Shown here: positions 24,949 to 33,657 of the stretch, in pieces
Position numbering within the stretch: the first letter of the stretch is position 1
Layout of the letters: every line of letters starts with the position of its first letter
DNA from: CAYMCO01 sp964388955
Lineage (GTDB): Bacteria; Chloroflexota; Anaerolineae; Anaerolineales; E44-bin32
NCBI GenBank assembly: GCA_964388955.1
Contig: CAYMCO010000006.1
Location: 62,001-126,000 of the forward strand
DNA length: 64,000 nucleotides
Direction: 5' to 3'
Notes under the pieces: model-generated
Databases searched by the model: none
Told to the model about the DNA's origin: nothing
Seen by the model: only the letters and a program-made list of their open reading frames with translations
Program-made: the position numbers and the translations under genes

Positions 24949-26565
24949 ATGCTTCAACGCCTGCGGCGGTTTCCTTGGTACTTGCCTTTGCTGGCGATCG
25001 ACCCTACGCTCGCGCTGCTTGGGAACAACATCTCCGAGGTGGACGCGGCCGCTTCGCACCGGGCATTGCTCTTCGCTTTGGCTCTGGCGGCAGCCTGCTG
25101 GGTCATCTTCCTCGCGTTGACCAGGGCACCACAACGTGCCGCTCTCGTTGCCAGTCTCCTGCTGATCATCTTCTACACCTATGGGCATGTATACGAGCTG
25201 TTGCGCAGCTGGGATGCGCTCGGCTTCACACTGGGGCGACACCGCTATCTCCTGCCGGCGGCCCTCGCCCTTCTCGTCACAGGCTCCTGGTTGGCAATAA
25301 AACGGATCAACGATCCCGATGTGCTGGTGGGCCCCTTGAACGTCATCGCGCTGGCTTTGATGATCACTCCCATTTATCAAATTGCCTCGCATCAGATCGG
25401 GCACCGCGCCGCCCAAGTCACCGCCTCTCAAGTCGCTGCGGAAACGCCACAGGTAGAGTTGGCCTTTGGTGATTTGGATCCGGCGTCAGGGGGCGCTTAC
25501 CCCGATATTTACTACATCATCCTGGATGCATACGGCCGCGCCGATGTGCTGGAGAAGCACTTTGGGTTTGACAACTCGGAGTTTCTTGACTCGTTGCGAG
25601 ATCTGGGCTTCCAGATCGCAGATTGCAGCCACAGCAACTACGCCATCACCACCCTCTCCTTGGGATCCTCCCTTAACATGAGCTATATCGATGGGATTTT
25701 TCGGGGCTCTGACGAGCCTAGCATACAAGCGTTGGAGCAGTTGGCCGAGGATAACCTGGTGCGGAGAACACTCCGACGGCTGGGCTATCAGGTGATTTCC
25801 TTTGAGACCGGCTATTCCATTACCGAGTGGGAAGATGCGGACTGGTATTTCGATCTCGAGCCGTTGCCGAAGTGGAAGCTGCGCGGTTTGAACGCCTTTG
25901 AATCCTTGCTGGTGGACACCACACTGCTGCGTGTATTCCGGGACTGGGAGGGGGATCTGCCCGTGCGGTTGCCCTATTTCCTGGACTACGCATATTCCCG
26001 GCATCGGCAGTATATCCTGAACGTACTGGACCATCTGCCGCAGGTCGCTGAGATTCCTGGGCCCACGTTCACCATGGCCCATGTGCTCGCCCCGCACGAC
26101 CCATTCGTGTTCGGGCCGAACGGTGAGAATGTGACCCACCGCGAGACATTTTCCTTGAAGCCGGACATCTTGCGTGAGGACAAACCCGAATACACGCGCG
26201 GCTACACGGATCAGGTGCGGTACGTCAACAGCAGGATCCTGGAGGTGGTGAGGACAATCCTGGAGAAATCGAGTCGGCCGCCGATCATCATCATTCAGGG
26301 CGACCACGGCCCGAAGCGCAACATGAGTTCCGATTTCGCCCGATTGGCCAATTTGAGCGCCTTCTATCTCCCGGGAGAAGGCGCGCAAGCGCTCTATTCT
26401 TCAATCACCCCGGTGAACATCTTCCGTTTGATATTCGACCGTTATTTTGGATCAGACCTGCCATTGCTTCCCGACAACTCTTATCTATCCAAGAACAGCG
26501 CTAGGTTTGAATTCGAACCGATCTTCGAGGAGGCACCGGGGTGTCTGGCAGGGCATGAGGAATAG
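24949..26565 (+). CDS. Membrane-anchored sulfatase/alkaline-phosphatase-fold protein
   Basis: A 538-residue protein. Residues about 1-165 hold four to five membrane segments; the rest is an outside-facing alkaline-phosphatase-like domain. PDIYYIILDAYGRADVLE carries the expected metal-binding Asp, YAITTLSLGSSLNM the position of the catalytic Ser/Thr, MAHVLAPHDPF a metal-binding His, and IIIIQGDHGPK the Asp-His pair. Such proteins transfer or hydrolyse phospho-groups on lipids or surface polymers (LtaS/EptA-like). ATG 24949 is chosen because GAGGG precedes it. No sulfatase Cys motif is present, so a phosphoethanolamine or phosphoglycerol-type substrate is more plausible than sulfate (inference). 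Confidence 0.82.
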   Translation: MLQRLRRFPWYLPLLAIDPTLALLGNNISEVDAAASHRALLFALALAAACWVIFLALTRAPQRAALVASLLLIIFYTYGHVYELLRSWDALGFTLGRHRYLLPAALALLVTGSWLAIKRINDPDVLVGPLNVIALALMITPIYQIASHQIGHRAAQVTASQVAAETPQVELAFGDLDPASGGAYPDIYYIILDAYGRADVLEKHFGFDNSEFLDSLRDLGFQIADCSHSNYAITTLSLGSSLNMSYIDGIFRGSDEPSIQALEQLAEDNLVRRTLRRLGYQVISFETGYSITEWEDADWYFDLEPLPKWKLRGLNAFESLLVDTTLLRVFRDWEGDLPVRLPYFLDYAYSRHRQYILNVLDHLPQVAEIPGPTFTMAHVLAPHDPFVFGPNGENVTHRETFSLKPDILREDKPEYTRGYTDQVRYVNSRILEVVRTILEKSSRPPIIIIQGDHGPKRNMSSDFARLANLSAFYLPGEGAQALYSSITPVNIFRLIFDRYFGSDLPLLPDNSYLSKNSARFEFEPIFEEAPGCLAGHEE

Positions 26566-26585
26566 GCGGCGTGGACGCCAGCGTC

Positions 26586-27971
26586 TTAATCACGCCGGCG
26601 CATCAGATACAGCAAACGGGCGGAATCCTCCAGCCGCTCGGACCGTAAGATGGTGAAGAAGGGCTCGAAAGCGTGCTCGAAACCCTGGCGTGAGTACTCA
26701 TCGAAGATATCCTCACGACTGGCGAGTAGTTTCTGCACTTGAGGATCCTCCTTGGGCACGAATTCAATGATCAGATCGCGGCACAATCTCCCCAAGAAAG
26801 AGGCGATATTGGGCAGCGGCAGGTTGTTGCCGATTGCCAGATGGTGGATGAGCGCCAGCGCCAGGATCGCATCGACAGGGCCGCGGTCGACCAGGGACTT
26901 GCGTTCTTGGTGCGCCCACCCTTGGGCCGGGCTTGGATTTGTCAGGTCGAAGAGCAGCGGCAGGATATCTTTCACGCCGGACCGTCGGCATTCCAGATAG
27001 TTGAGCTCTACCGCCCCAGGGTCAGCGTCCAGGGCGATCACGCTCGATCCCAGACTGCGCGCAATCCGGCTGAAATGGCCGGTGTTCGCTCCCAGATCCC
27101 AAACACTGGCAGGGGGGTCGACTTCCAGGAATTCGCTGACCAGGCGCTCCTTGTGTTCAACGGCGCGTCGGGAGTAATTATGGGTGCGCTCATAGTCATG
27201 CCAGGGGGTGTCCTCGACGGCCCAATTCAGCCCCTGAATAGCCGAGCGCAGACTATCGACCAGACCCAGCATCCCCTGCTTGCTCATCGACCTTCCCGTC
27301 TCCGGGGGGCGGGTCTCCCTGCCGGCGAAACGCCGTTGGGCGCCCGCGTGCAGATGAATATGGATCAGCAGCGATGGCCGCAGGCGGGATCGCCACGGGA
27401 GCAGGCCAGAGACCAGACTGAGCGGCAGCCCGTCGATGTAAATGCGCATCAACTGCCCCAGGCGGACATCGCGCAGGGACATCAACGCCAGGGGGGCCAG
27501 AAAATGCTGGCAGAATTGACGGTAGGCGACCCACGGCTCTCCCGCCCGATAGATTTCGAAGGAGAGACTGTCGATCAGAATGGGCATTCCTTGGTGGAAC
27601 TGCATATTGTACGCGCTGCTGTCTTTCAGGCTCATCCCGTGTTCAAGGGCCAGGCGTTGGATTTGAAGAGTGGCAAGAGCCGCATCCTTGAGCTGGCTGA
27701 AGCTCCACTCGTATGGGTAGGAGATGAAGCCCAACTGCTCCGGTTCGACCACCCGGTACGCATCGGCAGGGCGGAGCGGCTCGCGATCACTCTCCCGGTG
27801 CGGGATCAGCAGGCCTTCGTCCGTCAATCGAGCATACAGGCCCGATTCCATGAGATGTTCGAAATTGCGACGATAGCGCTGGTTGATCTGGCGGCAGAGC
27901 ACACCGTGATCTTCAAAGAGGAAGCCGCTGGGATCACGAAATGAGGCGCTGAGTTCCTTTCTATGGATCAT
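26586..27971 (-). CDS. SAM-dependent methyltransferase with large N-terminal extension
   Basis: A 461-residue protein. The C-terminal half contains a methyltransferase core: VWDLGANTGHFSRIARSLG (about residues 292-310), VIALDADPGAVE, VDAILALALIHHLAIGNNLP and LIIEFVPKEDP. The N-terminal 250 residues (FLFEDHGVLCRQINQRYR, YPYEWSFSQLKDAALATLQI, GMSLKDSSAYNMQFHQG) are typical of the 'class I methyltransferase/NoeA-like' proteins found beside glycan or secondary-metabolite genes. Role unknown. Its 3' end lies 20 bases from that of the sulfatase-type gene (convergent), with no clear terminator between them. Confidence 0.78.
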   Translation of the reverse strand: MIHRKELSASFRDPSGFLFEDHGVLCRQINQRYRRNFEHLMESGLYARLTDEGLLIPHRESDREPLRPADAYRVVEPEQLGFISYPYEWSFSQLKDAALATLQIQRLALEHGMSLKDSSAYNMQFHQGMPILIDSLSFEIYRAGEPWVAYRQFCQHFLAPLALMSLRDVRLGQLMRIYIDGLPLSLVSGLLPWRSRLRPSLLIHIHLHAGAQRRFAGRETRPPETGRSMSKQGMLGLVDSLRSAIQGLNWAVEDTPWHDYERTHNYSRRAVEHKERLVSEFLEVDPPASVWDLGANTGHFSRIARSLGSSVIALDADPGAVELNYLECRRSGVKDILPLLFDLTNPSPAQGWAHQERKSLVDRGPVDAILALALIHHLAIGNNLPLPNIASFLGRLCRDLIIEFVPKEDPQVQKLLASREDIFDEYSRQGFEHAFEPFFTILRSERLEDSARLLYLMRRRD

Positions 27972-28034
27972 GTGTTGGTTGACCCCTCATCATTTCGATC
28001 TTCACCACACCCATTTGGGGATGGGGAGATCCGC

Positions 28035-28403
28035 CTATTCGAAATCCCCTCGTTTGCGCTCTATCTCAACGCCCACCGAGCCCGCGAAGCGCACCGCTCC
28101 TGGCTTCTCCAGTCGAACCCTGACGGATCGCACGCCTTTGTGCTCCAGGCACAATCTCGCGATATCTGCCGCCAGTGCCTCCACCGTGTAGCGCGCGCTG
28201 CTCCCCACGTGCTCGATGATCTGCTTGGATACCGTGCGGTAGTTGACGGCCTCCGCAATGTCATCGTCTTCCGCTGCGGCTCGTGTGTCAGTGGCCATGG
28301 CGACATTGATCAAGATATCCTGCTGTTGCTCTCGCTCCCAATCGTTGATGCCGATGATGCCGCGCAGCAGCAAGTCTTTGATGAATACTCGGTCTTCCTT
28401 CAC
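28035..28403 (-). CDS. folB: Dihydroneopterin aldolase
   Basis: A 122-residue protein of the FolB family: VFIKDLLLRGIIGINDWERE, INVAMATDTRAAAEDDDIAE, AVNYRTVSKQIIEHV and FTVEALA-like YTVEALAADIARLCLE. The catalytic Glu/Lys context (GINDWERE; VRVRLEKPGAVRFAGSVGVE) is intact. It cleaves dihydroneopterin to 6-hydroxymethyl-dihydropterin and glycolaldehyde, the step before FolK, and may also epimerise. It lies between a methyltransferase gene and the divergent folE. Confidence 0.93.
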   Translation of the reverse strand: MKEDRVFIKDLLLRGIIGINDWEREQQQDILINVAMATDTRAAAEDDDIAEAVNYRTVSKQIIEHVGSSARYTVEALAADIARLCLEHKGVRSVRVRLEKPGAVRFAGSVGVEIERKRGDFE

Positions 28404-28775
28404 GCCACGCTCCCCTTTGCATGATTCCGGTCCCCCTACATTATATGGTGATATGGCAGCCAGGGGGTGGGGGTCGCGGGCGCGAGGCGGGAATGAGCCG
28501 GACCGAGCCAGCCCGCACCTCGGCGGCGCCGGGACGATCCCTCCCCCCGAAGGGGAAGCAACTGCTTCACTTCCGGGCAGACTCGGCCCATTGCCCGAGA
28601 TTCATCAGTGACCCGGTGCGAGGGGGCCTGCTCGCCGCAAAATGCGGGGCGCGCCCTGAGGCGGGGAGGGTGCGATGTGATGCCGCTGGATGTGATAGGA
28701 TTGGGATCGTAGCGGCCGGCGAAAGCCGTGGGGCCCGGAAGTTGCGAATTGTCCTGCTCCAATCGGGAGGTGGTA
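28404..28775. other. Divergent region between folB and folE
   Basis: About 370 bases of GC-rich sequence holding the promoters of folB (minus) and folE (plus). Reading frames present on either strand look non-coding. No tetrahydrofolate riboswitch or other RNA element could be recognised by eye. Confidence 0.4.
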
Positions 28776-29405
28776 ATGCATGATATTGAAGCTGCGGCCG
28801 AACTTCTGGATGGGGTCGGCGTTGCCAAGCCAGAGATCGAGACAGCGATTCGGATTCTACTGGACGCCTTCGGTGAGGACGTCGATCGAGAGGGTCTGGA
28901 GCGCACACCTGAGCGCGTGGCTCGCATGTATGATGAGCTGCTGGCCGGCTACCGGGTGGACCCGTACGATCTGATCAATGAGGCGCTCTTTGATGTCGAA
29001 TATGACCAGATGGTGGTGGTGCGCGATATCGAATTCTACAGCCTGTGTGAGCATCACCTGCTGCCCTTCATCGGTCGCGCGCATGTGGCCTACTTGCCCA
29101 GTGCAAGAGTGATCGGCCTCTCCAAGATCCCGCGCATCGTGGATCTATTTGCCCGCCGCCTTCAGGTGCAGGAGCGCATGACCGTTCAGATCGCAGACTT
29201 CCTGGAGGCTGCCATCCGACCCCACGGTGTGGCGGTGGTGATTGAGGGCTTGCATCTTTGCGCGGCGATGCGGGGCGTGAAGAAGGCGAATGCGCGCATG
29301 GTGACCAGCGCGCTGCGGGGGGCCTTCCAGACCAACCAGACCTCCCGCCAGGAATTCTTGAGTTTGGTTTTCCACGGATCCCAGCCGCTATCCTTCTCAG
29401 CCTGA
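28776..29405 (+). CDS. folE: GTP cyclohydrolase I
   Basis: A 209-residue enzyme catalysing the first step of folate/pterin synthesis, GTP to dihydroneopterin triphosphate. The zinc ligands are in SLCEHHLLPFIG and LCAAMRGV (Cys, His, Cys); VIGLSKIPRIVDLFARRLQ and RMTVQIADFLEA are further signatures. ATG 28776 follows GGGAGG; an earlier in-frame start at 28728 gives an unnatural N-terminus. The enzyme is normally a decamer in the cytoplasm. With folB and folK it covers three folate steps in this region; folP is not in the window. Confidence 0.95.
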   Translation: MHDIEAAAELLDGVGVAKPEIETAIRILLDAFGEDVDREGLERTPERVARMYDELLAGYRVDPYDLINEALFDVEYDQMVVVRDIEFYSLCEHHLLPFIGRAHVAYLPSARVIGLSKIPRIVDLFARRLQVQERMTVQIADFLEAAIRPHGVAVVIEGLHLCAAMRGVKKANARMVTSALRGAFQTNQTSRQEFLSLVFHGSQPLSFSA

Positions 29406-29440
29406 TCCACGGTCGGGGGCGCGACCTCCATGGTGGGATC

Positions 29441-30241
29441 TCATTGGGATTCCCCTTCGTGACGATTGGGGAAATCACTGAGCGGGAGGGTCAGGCCGCC
29501 GTCCATGATGATCACCTGTCCCCTTATCATCTCAGCTTCGGAGGTGCACAGGAACGCGACCAGGCCGGCGATGTCTTCCGGGAGCACCAGCCGTCCGGCT
29601 GGCGACGCCGAGGCGGTCTTCTCGAAGATGCCCTGTCCTTCCCGGATGGCGGCGAAGTGTTCCAGCGCTTCAGTGAGGACGACGCCCGGGGAAACCGCGT
29701 TCACCACAATACCCAGAGGCCCAAATTCGACGGCCAGATACCGCGTCACCGCCTCCAGGGCGGCCTTGCTGGCGCCGACAACTACATATTCGGGAAGCAC
29801 CCGGCTCGCCCCAGGGCTGGAGATATTCACAATATGGCCTCCACCTCGGGGGGCCATCAACTGGGCGGCCCGCTGGGCGCAGAAGAGCGCCGAGCGAGCG
29901 TTAATGTTCATCGTCCAATCCCAGCCCTTCGGGCGCTGCTCCAGGATGGGGCGGTTGTAACCCGATGCTGCGTTGCAGACCAGGATGTCGAGGCCCCCGA
30001 ACTGCGACTCGATCCGGTCGAAGAGCCGGTAGATTTCGTCCGTCTCCCCCATGTTCGCCTTCACCACCATGACCGCCCTTCCGAGGGACCGGATCTCGGC
30101 CGCGATCGATTCCGCGGGCTCTCGATTGCGGAAGAAGTTGACCACCAGATCCGCCCCTTCGCGGGCGAACCGGAGCGCGATGGCTCGGCCGATTCCGCGG
30201 CCAGAGCCGGTGACCAGCGCGATCTTGCCCTCGAATCGCAT
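29441..30241 (-). CDS. fabL: Enoyl-ACP reductase III-like short-chain dehydrogenase
   Basis: A 266-residue SDR. Cofactor motif ALVTGSGRGIGRAIALRF and the basic NADPH-favouring loop VVNFFRNRE open it. The sequence matches Bacillus FabL far beyond general SDR features: CNAASGYNRPILE, WDWTMNINARSALFCAQRA, GGGHIVNISSPG, ASKAALEAVTRYLAVEFG and MIRGQVIIMDGG. FabL reduces the enoyl-ACP double bond in the last step of fatty-acid elongation. The Tyr normally in the Tyr-x3-Lys site aligns with YVVVGASK. A general SDR of other function is the alternative. Monocistronic by position. Confidence 0.78.
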   Translation of the reverse strand: MRFEGKIALVTGSGRGIGRAIALRFAREGADLVVNFFRNREPAESIAAEIRSLGRAVMVVKANMGETDEIYRLFDRIESQFGGLDILVCNAASGYNRPILEQRPKGWDWTMNINARSALFCAQRAAQLMAPRGGGHIVNISSPGASRVLPEYVVVGASKAALEAVTRYLAVEFGPLGIVVNAVSPGVVLTEALEHFAAIREGQGIFEKTASASPAGRLVLPEDIAGLVAFLCTSEAEMIRGQVIIMDGGLTLPLSDFPNRHEGESQ

Positions 30242-30579
30242 CTGCTTCTCCTGTTGCCCGGACTGCCTCGGATGCCCTCGCCAGGCAAGCGGCTTCCGGA
30301 GGAGACCGGCGAATGATCCAGTGCGTCAGGCCCACGAGAGCGGAATCTCCTTCGGATCCGTGTGCCGATGGGTTCTTTCCGCCCGCCATCGTTGCCGGGA
30401 GCCATCCCGGATGGAACGATCGGCCGACCTCGGCGGACCTCCCGCCGCGCCACTTCTTCTCAAAAGAGAATGGAAGGTTGACTGGCACCATGATACCATC
30501 GGGGGGCGGAAATCTGGCCGAAGACTATGTTATCCTTAGCCGAATCCAGATGTAACAGGCAGCGGAGAACGCCGTTTAT
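30242..30579. other. Divergent region between fabL and the ECF sigma gene
   Basis: About 340 bases holding the promoters of both genes. The 60 bases before ATG 30580 are less GC-rich (GACTATGTTATCCTTAGCCG), as expected for a promoter, but no consensus pair could be assigned with confidence. Confidence 0.4.
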
Positions 30580-31143
30580 ATGGATGCAGGTAGCGACCCG
30601 ACTCCCAGCGATGCCGAATTGATCGCTGCTGCAAAAGATGGAGACGCTTCGGCGTTCGGCTCGTTGTATGAGCGCTACATGGAGCTTATCTTCCGCTATG
30701 TGCGCGGGCGCGTCTCCAATGTGCGCGACGCGGAGGATATCACCGAAAGGGTATTTCTGAGCGCTTTCGAGTCCCTGGAGGGTTACCGGGAGCGCGGACG
30801 GCCTTACTCGGCCTTTCTGTATCAAGTAGCGCGGAACGCGATCATCGACAGCTATCGCGATTCGAGCAACGAGCACGAATTGGAGATACCGGAGCGCATC
30901 AAAGATACTACCGCGGATGAACCGGATGACCTGCTGGTGCACGCGGAGCGAGTGGAAGCGATCACGGCCGCGATGGCCCAGCTGTCAGAGGACTACCAGG
31001 AGGTGATTCGGCTGCGTGTTCTGCTATCGCTGCCGACAAGCCAGGCGGCGAAGTGGTTGAAGAGAAGCGAAGGCGCTGTGCGAGTGCTGCTCTACCGAGC
31101 GCTCAAAGCTTTGCGGGAAAAGATGGAAGGCGTTGATGTCTAG
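30580..31143 (+). CDS. ECF-type RNA polymerase sigma factor
   Basis: A 187-residue sigma-70 family protein. Region 2 runs from AFGSLYERYMELIFRYVRGR through DAEDITERVFLSAFESL (about residues 25-70); region 4 is at about 125-180 (MAQLSEDYQEVIRLRVLL, AAKWLKRSEGAVRVLLYRAL). The linker is short. The stop overlaps the start of the DUF5667 gene by eight bases, so the two are coupled; in Chloroflexi this arrangement is recurrent, with the partner presumably restraining the sigma factor or reporting from the cell surface. Regulon unknown. Confidence 0.93.
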   Translation: MDAGSDPTPSDAELIAAAKDGDASAFGSLYERYMELIFRYVRGRVSNVRDAEDITERVFLSAFESLEGYRERGRPYSAFLYQVARNAIIDSYRDSSNEHELEIPERIKDTTADEPDDLLVHAERVEAITAAMAQLSEDYQEVIRLRVLLSLPTSQAAKWLKRSEGAVRVLLYRALKALREKMEGVDV

Positions 31144-32116
31144 GCGAGATCGAGATCGTGCGAAAGGGCTGGAGGAAGCCCTCGAGCGCCTGCGGGCCGA
31201 CCCGGAGTCGACTCCTCTTGGGGATGAGGAGCTGCGTCAGCTCGCCTCCTTGGCGATGGAGGTGGGGAGGGAACTCGACGTGCCTGGGCCCAGCGCAGCC
31301 TTCCGGAGGGCCTCGCGGGCCCGGGTGGTGCGGGCGATGCGCGCGCGCGAGACCCGGCGAGAGAGGCCTGCCACGCTCGCATGGATGCCGAGGAGGTTCC
31401 CTCGCCTGTCCTACGTGTTGGCCAGCCTGGCTGTGGCCATCGCCCTGGCGACCTCCGGCGTGGGGGTGGCGCAAGCCGCCGGCAGCGCCTTGCCGGGGGA
31501 TGCACTCTACGGCGTCAAGCAGGGTCTCGAGAAAGGGCGGCTGCTCTTCACCTTCTCCGCACAGGGAGACATGGAGCTGCTCTCCGAATTCGCCACTGAA
31601 CGCCTGTCGGAAGTCGAGCGCTTGATCGCGCTAGGGAGGACCGATCAAGTCGGTCGCACGGTGCTGGAGTATGAGCGCTTGCTCGACGACATCACCGCCC
31701 TGGCGCCCCAAGTGGGTACGGAGGGCGGACCGGGGCCCCTGGTGCAGGTCGAATCGAAGTTGCAGAATCATATACTGGTGCTTGAGCACGTCCGTGAAGA
31801 AGCCCCTGCCGATTTCAAGCCGGCAATTGAGAAAGCGCTCGATCGCTCCTCCCACAGCCAGGAGGTTCTCGAAAGGATCCAGAATGGAGAAAGCCCCAGC
31901 GAAATTGCTCCCGGCCAACTGAAGAAGACGCAGGAGGCGCTGGACGCGGAAAAGACGCTGGAAGCGGGCCCCGAGGAACCCCCGCGAGGCCCACAGAAGA
32001 CGCCCGGGCCGCCCGAATCGCCGCCAGGCGGGGAGAAAGACAAGAACAAAGACAAGGGCTCCCATCCCTCCAACCCTGGTCTGGGGAGGCAAGGAGCGCC
32101 TGGGCAGCAGGATTGA
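31136..32116 (+). CDS. DUF5667 membrane protein coupled to the sigma factor
   Basis: A 326-residue protein starting ATG 31136 (TTG 31133 is equally in frame). Residues 1-85 are a charged cytoplasmic part; a membrane helix follows (LSYVLASLAVAIALATSGVG); then the DUF5667 signature LPGDALYGVKQGLEKGRLLF with helices up to about 245. The last 60 residues are a Pro/Gly/Lys-rich tail (EEPPRGPQKTPGPPESPPGG). The topology, N-terminus inside and domain outside, is that of an anti-sigma or surface-sensing factor, but no zinc anti-sigma motif is seen. Function inferred from coupling only. Confidence 0.85.
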   Translation: MSRRDRDRAKGLEEALERLRADPESTPLGDEELRQLASLAMEVGRELDVPGPSAAFRRASRARVVRAMRARETRRERPATLAWMPRRFPRLSYVLASLAVAIALATSGVGVAQAAGSALPGDALYGVKQGLEKGRLLFTFSAQGDMELLSEFATERLSEVERLIALGRTDQVGRTVLEYERLLDDITALAPQVGTEGGPGPLVQVESKLQNHILVLEHVREEAPADFKPAIEKALDRSSHSQEVLERIQNGESPSEIAPGQLKKTQEALDAEKTLEAGPEEPPRGPQKTPGPPESPPGGEKDKNKDKGSHPSNPGLGRQGAPGQQD

Positions 32117-32210
32117 ATTGGGAAAGGCGAATAGATCGGCGATCGAAGCGGTGGAAAGCGCTCGCCACAAGCTGGGCTAGCGCCCGAACCCAAAGGCAAG
32201 AGGCAAGCTG

Positions 32211-32243
32211 ATCGGGCTGAGATTCCAACCTCGGCCCGATTTC
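32211..32243 (+). terminator. Probable rho-independent terminator
   Basis: ATCGGGCTGAG (32211-32221) pairs with CTCGGCCCGAT (32230-32240) with a single G-U pair, an eight-base loop and a short T-run (GATTTCGCT). It lies about 95 bases behind the DUF5667 gene and just before the next gene. Confidence 0.5.
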
Positions 32244-32262
32244 GCTATGGTAGCATTCCCGT

Positions 32263-32646
32263 ATGGGCATCCTGGAACTGAGAGAGCGCGTGCGGCGCGA
32301 ACTGGCGGCGGCTTTGCAGGCGAGAGGAGCCGGCAATGAGGGCAAGGCCAGGGTTTGCGCACGGCGCGCAGCCGGATGGTCGATCGCGCCCCACAAGCGA
32401 TCCCAAGAGGGGGCCCGCACATCGGGGAACGCGTACGAAAATCTGCGCTGGCTCCAGCAGAAAAGCTCCGGTGCCCCGGCGCGCTTGCAGAAGGCGGCTG
32501 GCAGGCTGAGCGCACGGATTCGTCCCGATCACACTCTTCCCTTCGAAGCGGATCCGCTCCAAGATGCACTTACGATCGTCCGACATTTCATGGATATTGA
32601 CATCGCTTCTGGCGACTTCGAAGGGCCGGAGGGCCTGAAGCGATGA
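32263..32646 (+). CDS. Small helical protein, possibly HEPN-like
   Basis: A 127-residue protein with features of a real gene: GKARVCARRAAGWSI, YENLRWLQQKSSGAPARLQK and DHTLPFEADPLQDALTIVRH are compact amphipathic helices. The layout resembles small bacterial HEPN-type helical proteins, but the family call is a guess and no R-x4-6-H catalytic motif is obvious. Its stop overlaps the patatin start (ATGA), suggesting a functional link or at least a shared transcript. Confidence 0.6.
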   Translation: MGILELRERVRRELAAALQARGAGNEGKARVCARRAAGWSIAPHKRSQEGARTSGNAYENLRWLQQKSSGAPARLQKAAGRLSARIRPDHTLPFEADPLQDALTIVRHFMDIDIASGDFEGPEGLKR

Positions 32647-33524
32647 ATGCGCTCGGCGTGGCGCTCGGCGGAGGCGGCACACGCGGCGCCGCGCATGTTG
32701 GCGTGCTGAGAGTGTTGGAGCGAGAGGGCTTTCAAATTCGCGCCCTGACCGGCACAAGCATCGGGGGCTTCATCGGGGCTTTCTATGCCCACGGCTTGCC
32801 CCTGGATCAGATCGAAGAATTGCTCAAGGAAGCATCCGAGCAAGGTATCATCCGAGCGCGCCCGGAGGGACCGGGCATCTTCGGCCTGTCCCAGGTGGAG
32901 GCCTACCTGCGCCAGCATTTTGGGGCCAAGGAGTTCTCGGAGCTCCAAATCCCCTTTGCGGTGACGGCGGCGGACCTCGACAGCGGAATGGAGATGGTAA
33001 TTCGAGAAGGTTCTCTGGTCGACGGGGTGCTGGCGACCATCGCCCTGCCGGGGATCTTCTCGCCGAGGTCGATTGCGGGCCGCCGCTTGGTGGATGGCGG
33101 AGTGGTTGACCCGGTGCCCGTCCGGCCGCTGCGAGAGCTTTTCGGCGGGGTGAGTTTGGCGGTGGTGCTTGCTGCGCCGCCGAAAGACTGGAATAGGGCC
33201 CAGACATCCGATCTGCTGGACGATCTGCCGATGATGGGGATCCTCGGACGACTGCGCCCGGCTCGGGCGCTGCATATCTTTGTCCGTGCGATGGAAATCA
33301 CAGGCAGGAATCTGACCGAACTGCGCCTGCTCGTCGACCAGCCGGATGTAATCGTTCGGCCGGACGTATCCCATATCCATCTGCTGGATGATGATATCGA
33401 CATGGGAAGCCTGTTCGAGCTCGGGGCTCAGGCTGCGGAGCGCGCAATGCCAGAGCTGCATGCCCAGTTCTCGCCGCTGCGTCGCTTCGCCCGCCAGGTG
33501 TCACGCTGGCGGGGGGGTCGCTAG
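32643..33524 (+). CDS. Patatin-like phospholipase
   Basis: A 293-residue lipid acyl hydrolase of the RssA/YchK type. Oxyanion loop GVALGGGGTRGAAHVGVLRV opens the protein, the nucleophile Ser is in TGTSIGGFIGAFYA (about residue 41), and the catalytic Asp is in LVDGGVVDPVPV (about residue 157). These Ser-Asp dyad enzymes release fatty acids from phospholipids or act on lysophospholipids in the cytoplasm or at the membrane. No signal peptide. Translationally coupled to the small upstream gene; the next gene is an alpha/beta hydrolase. Confidence 0.92.
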   Translation: MNALGVALGGGGTRGAAHVGVLRVLEREGFQIRALTGTSIGGFIGAFYAHGLPLDQIEELLKEASEQGIIRARPEGPGIFGLSQVEAYLRQHFGAKEFSELQIPFAVTAADLDSGMEMVIREGSLVDGVLATIALPGIFSPRSIAGRRLVDGGVVDPVPVRPLRELFGGVSLAVVLAAPPKDWNRAQTSDLLDDLPMMGILGRLRPARALHIFVRAMEITGRNLTELRLLVDQPDVIVRPDVSHIHLLDDDIDMGSLFELGAQAAERAMPELHAQFSPLRRFARQVSRWRGGR

Positions 33525-33657
33525 AACCGGCCGCTTTGCGTAGTGCGGGTCGCCATTCCCTGGAACGCAGCGGAACGGATGCCCGGCTCAAATCCCAGGG
33601 CAGGAGCGGAAACGCGATCCGCCGAATTGTCAGAAGGAAACCACGACTGGGCGATGC

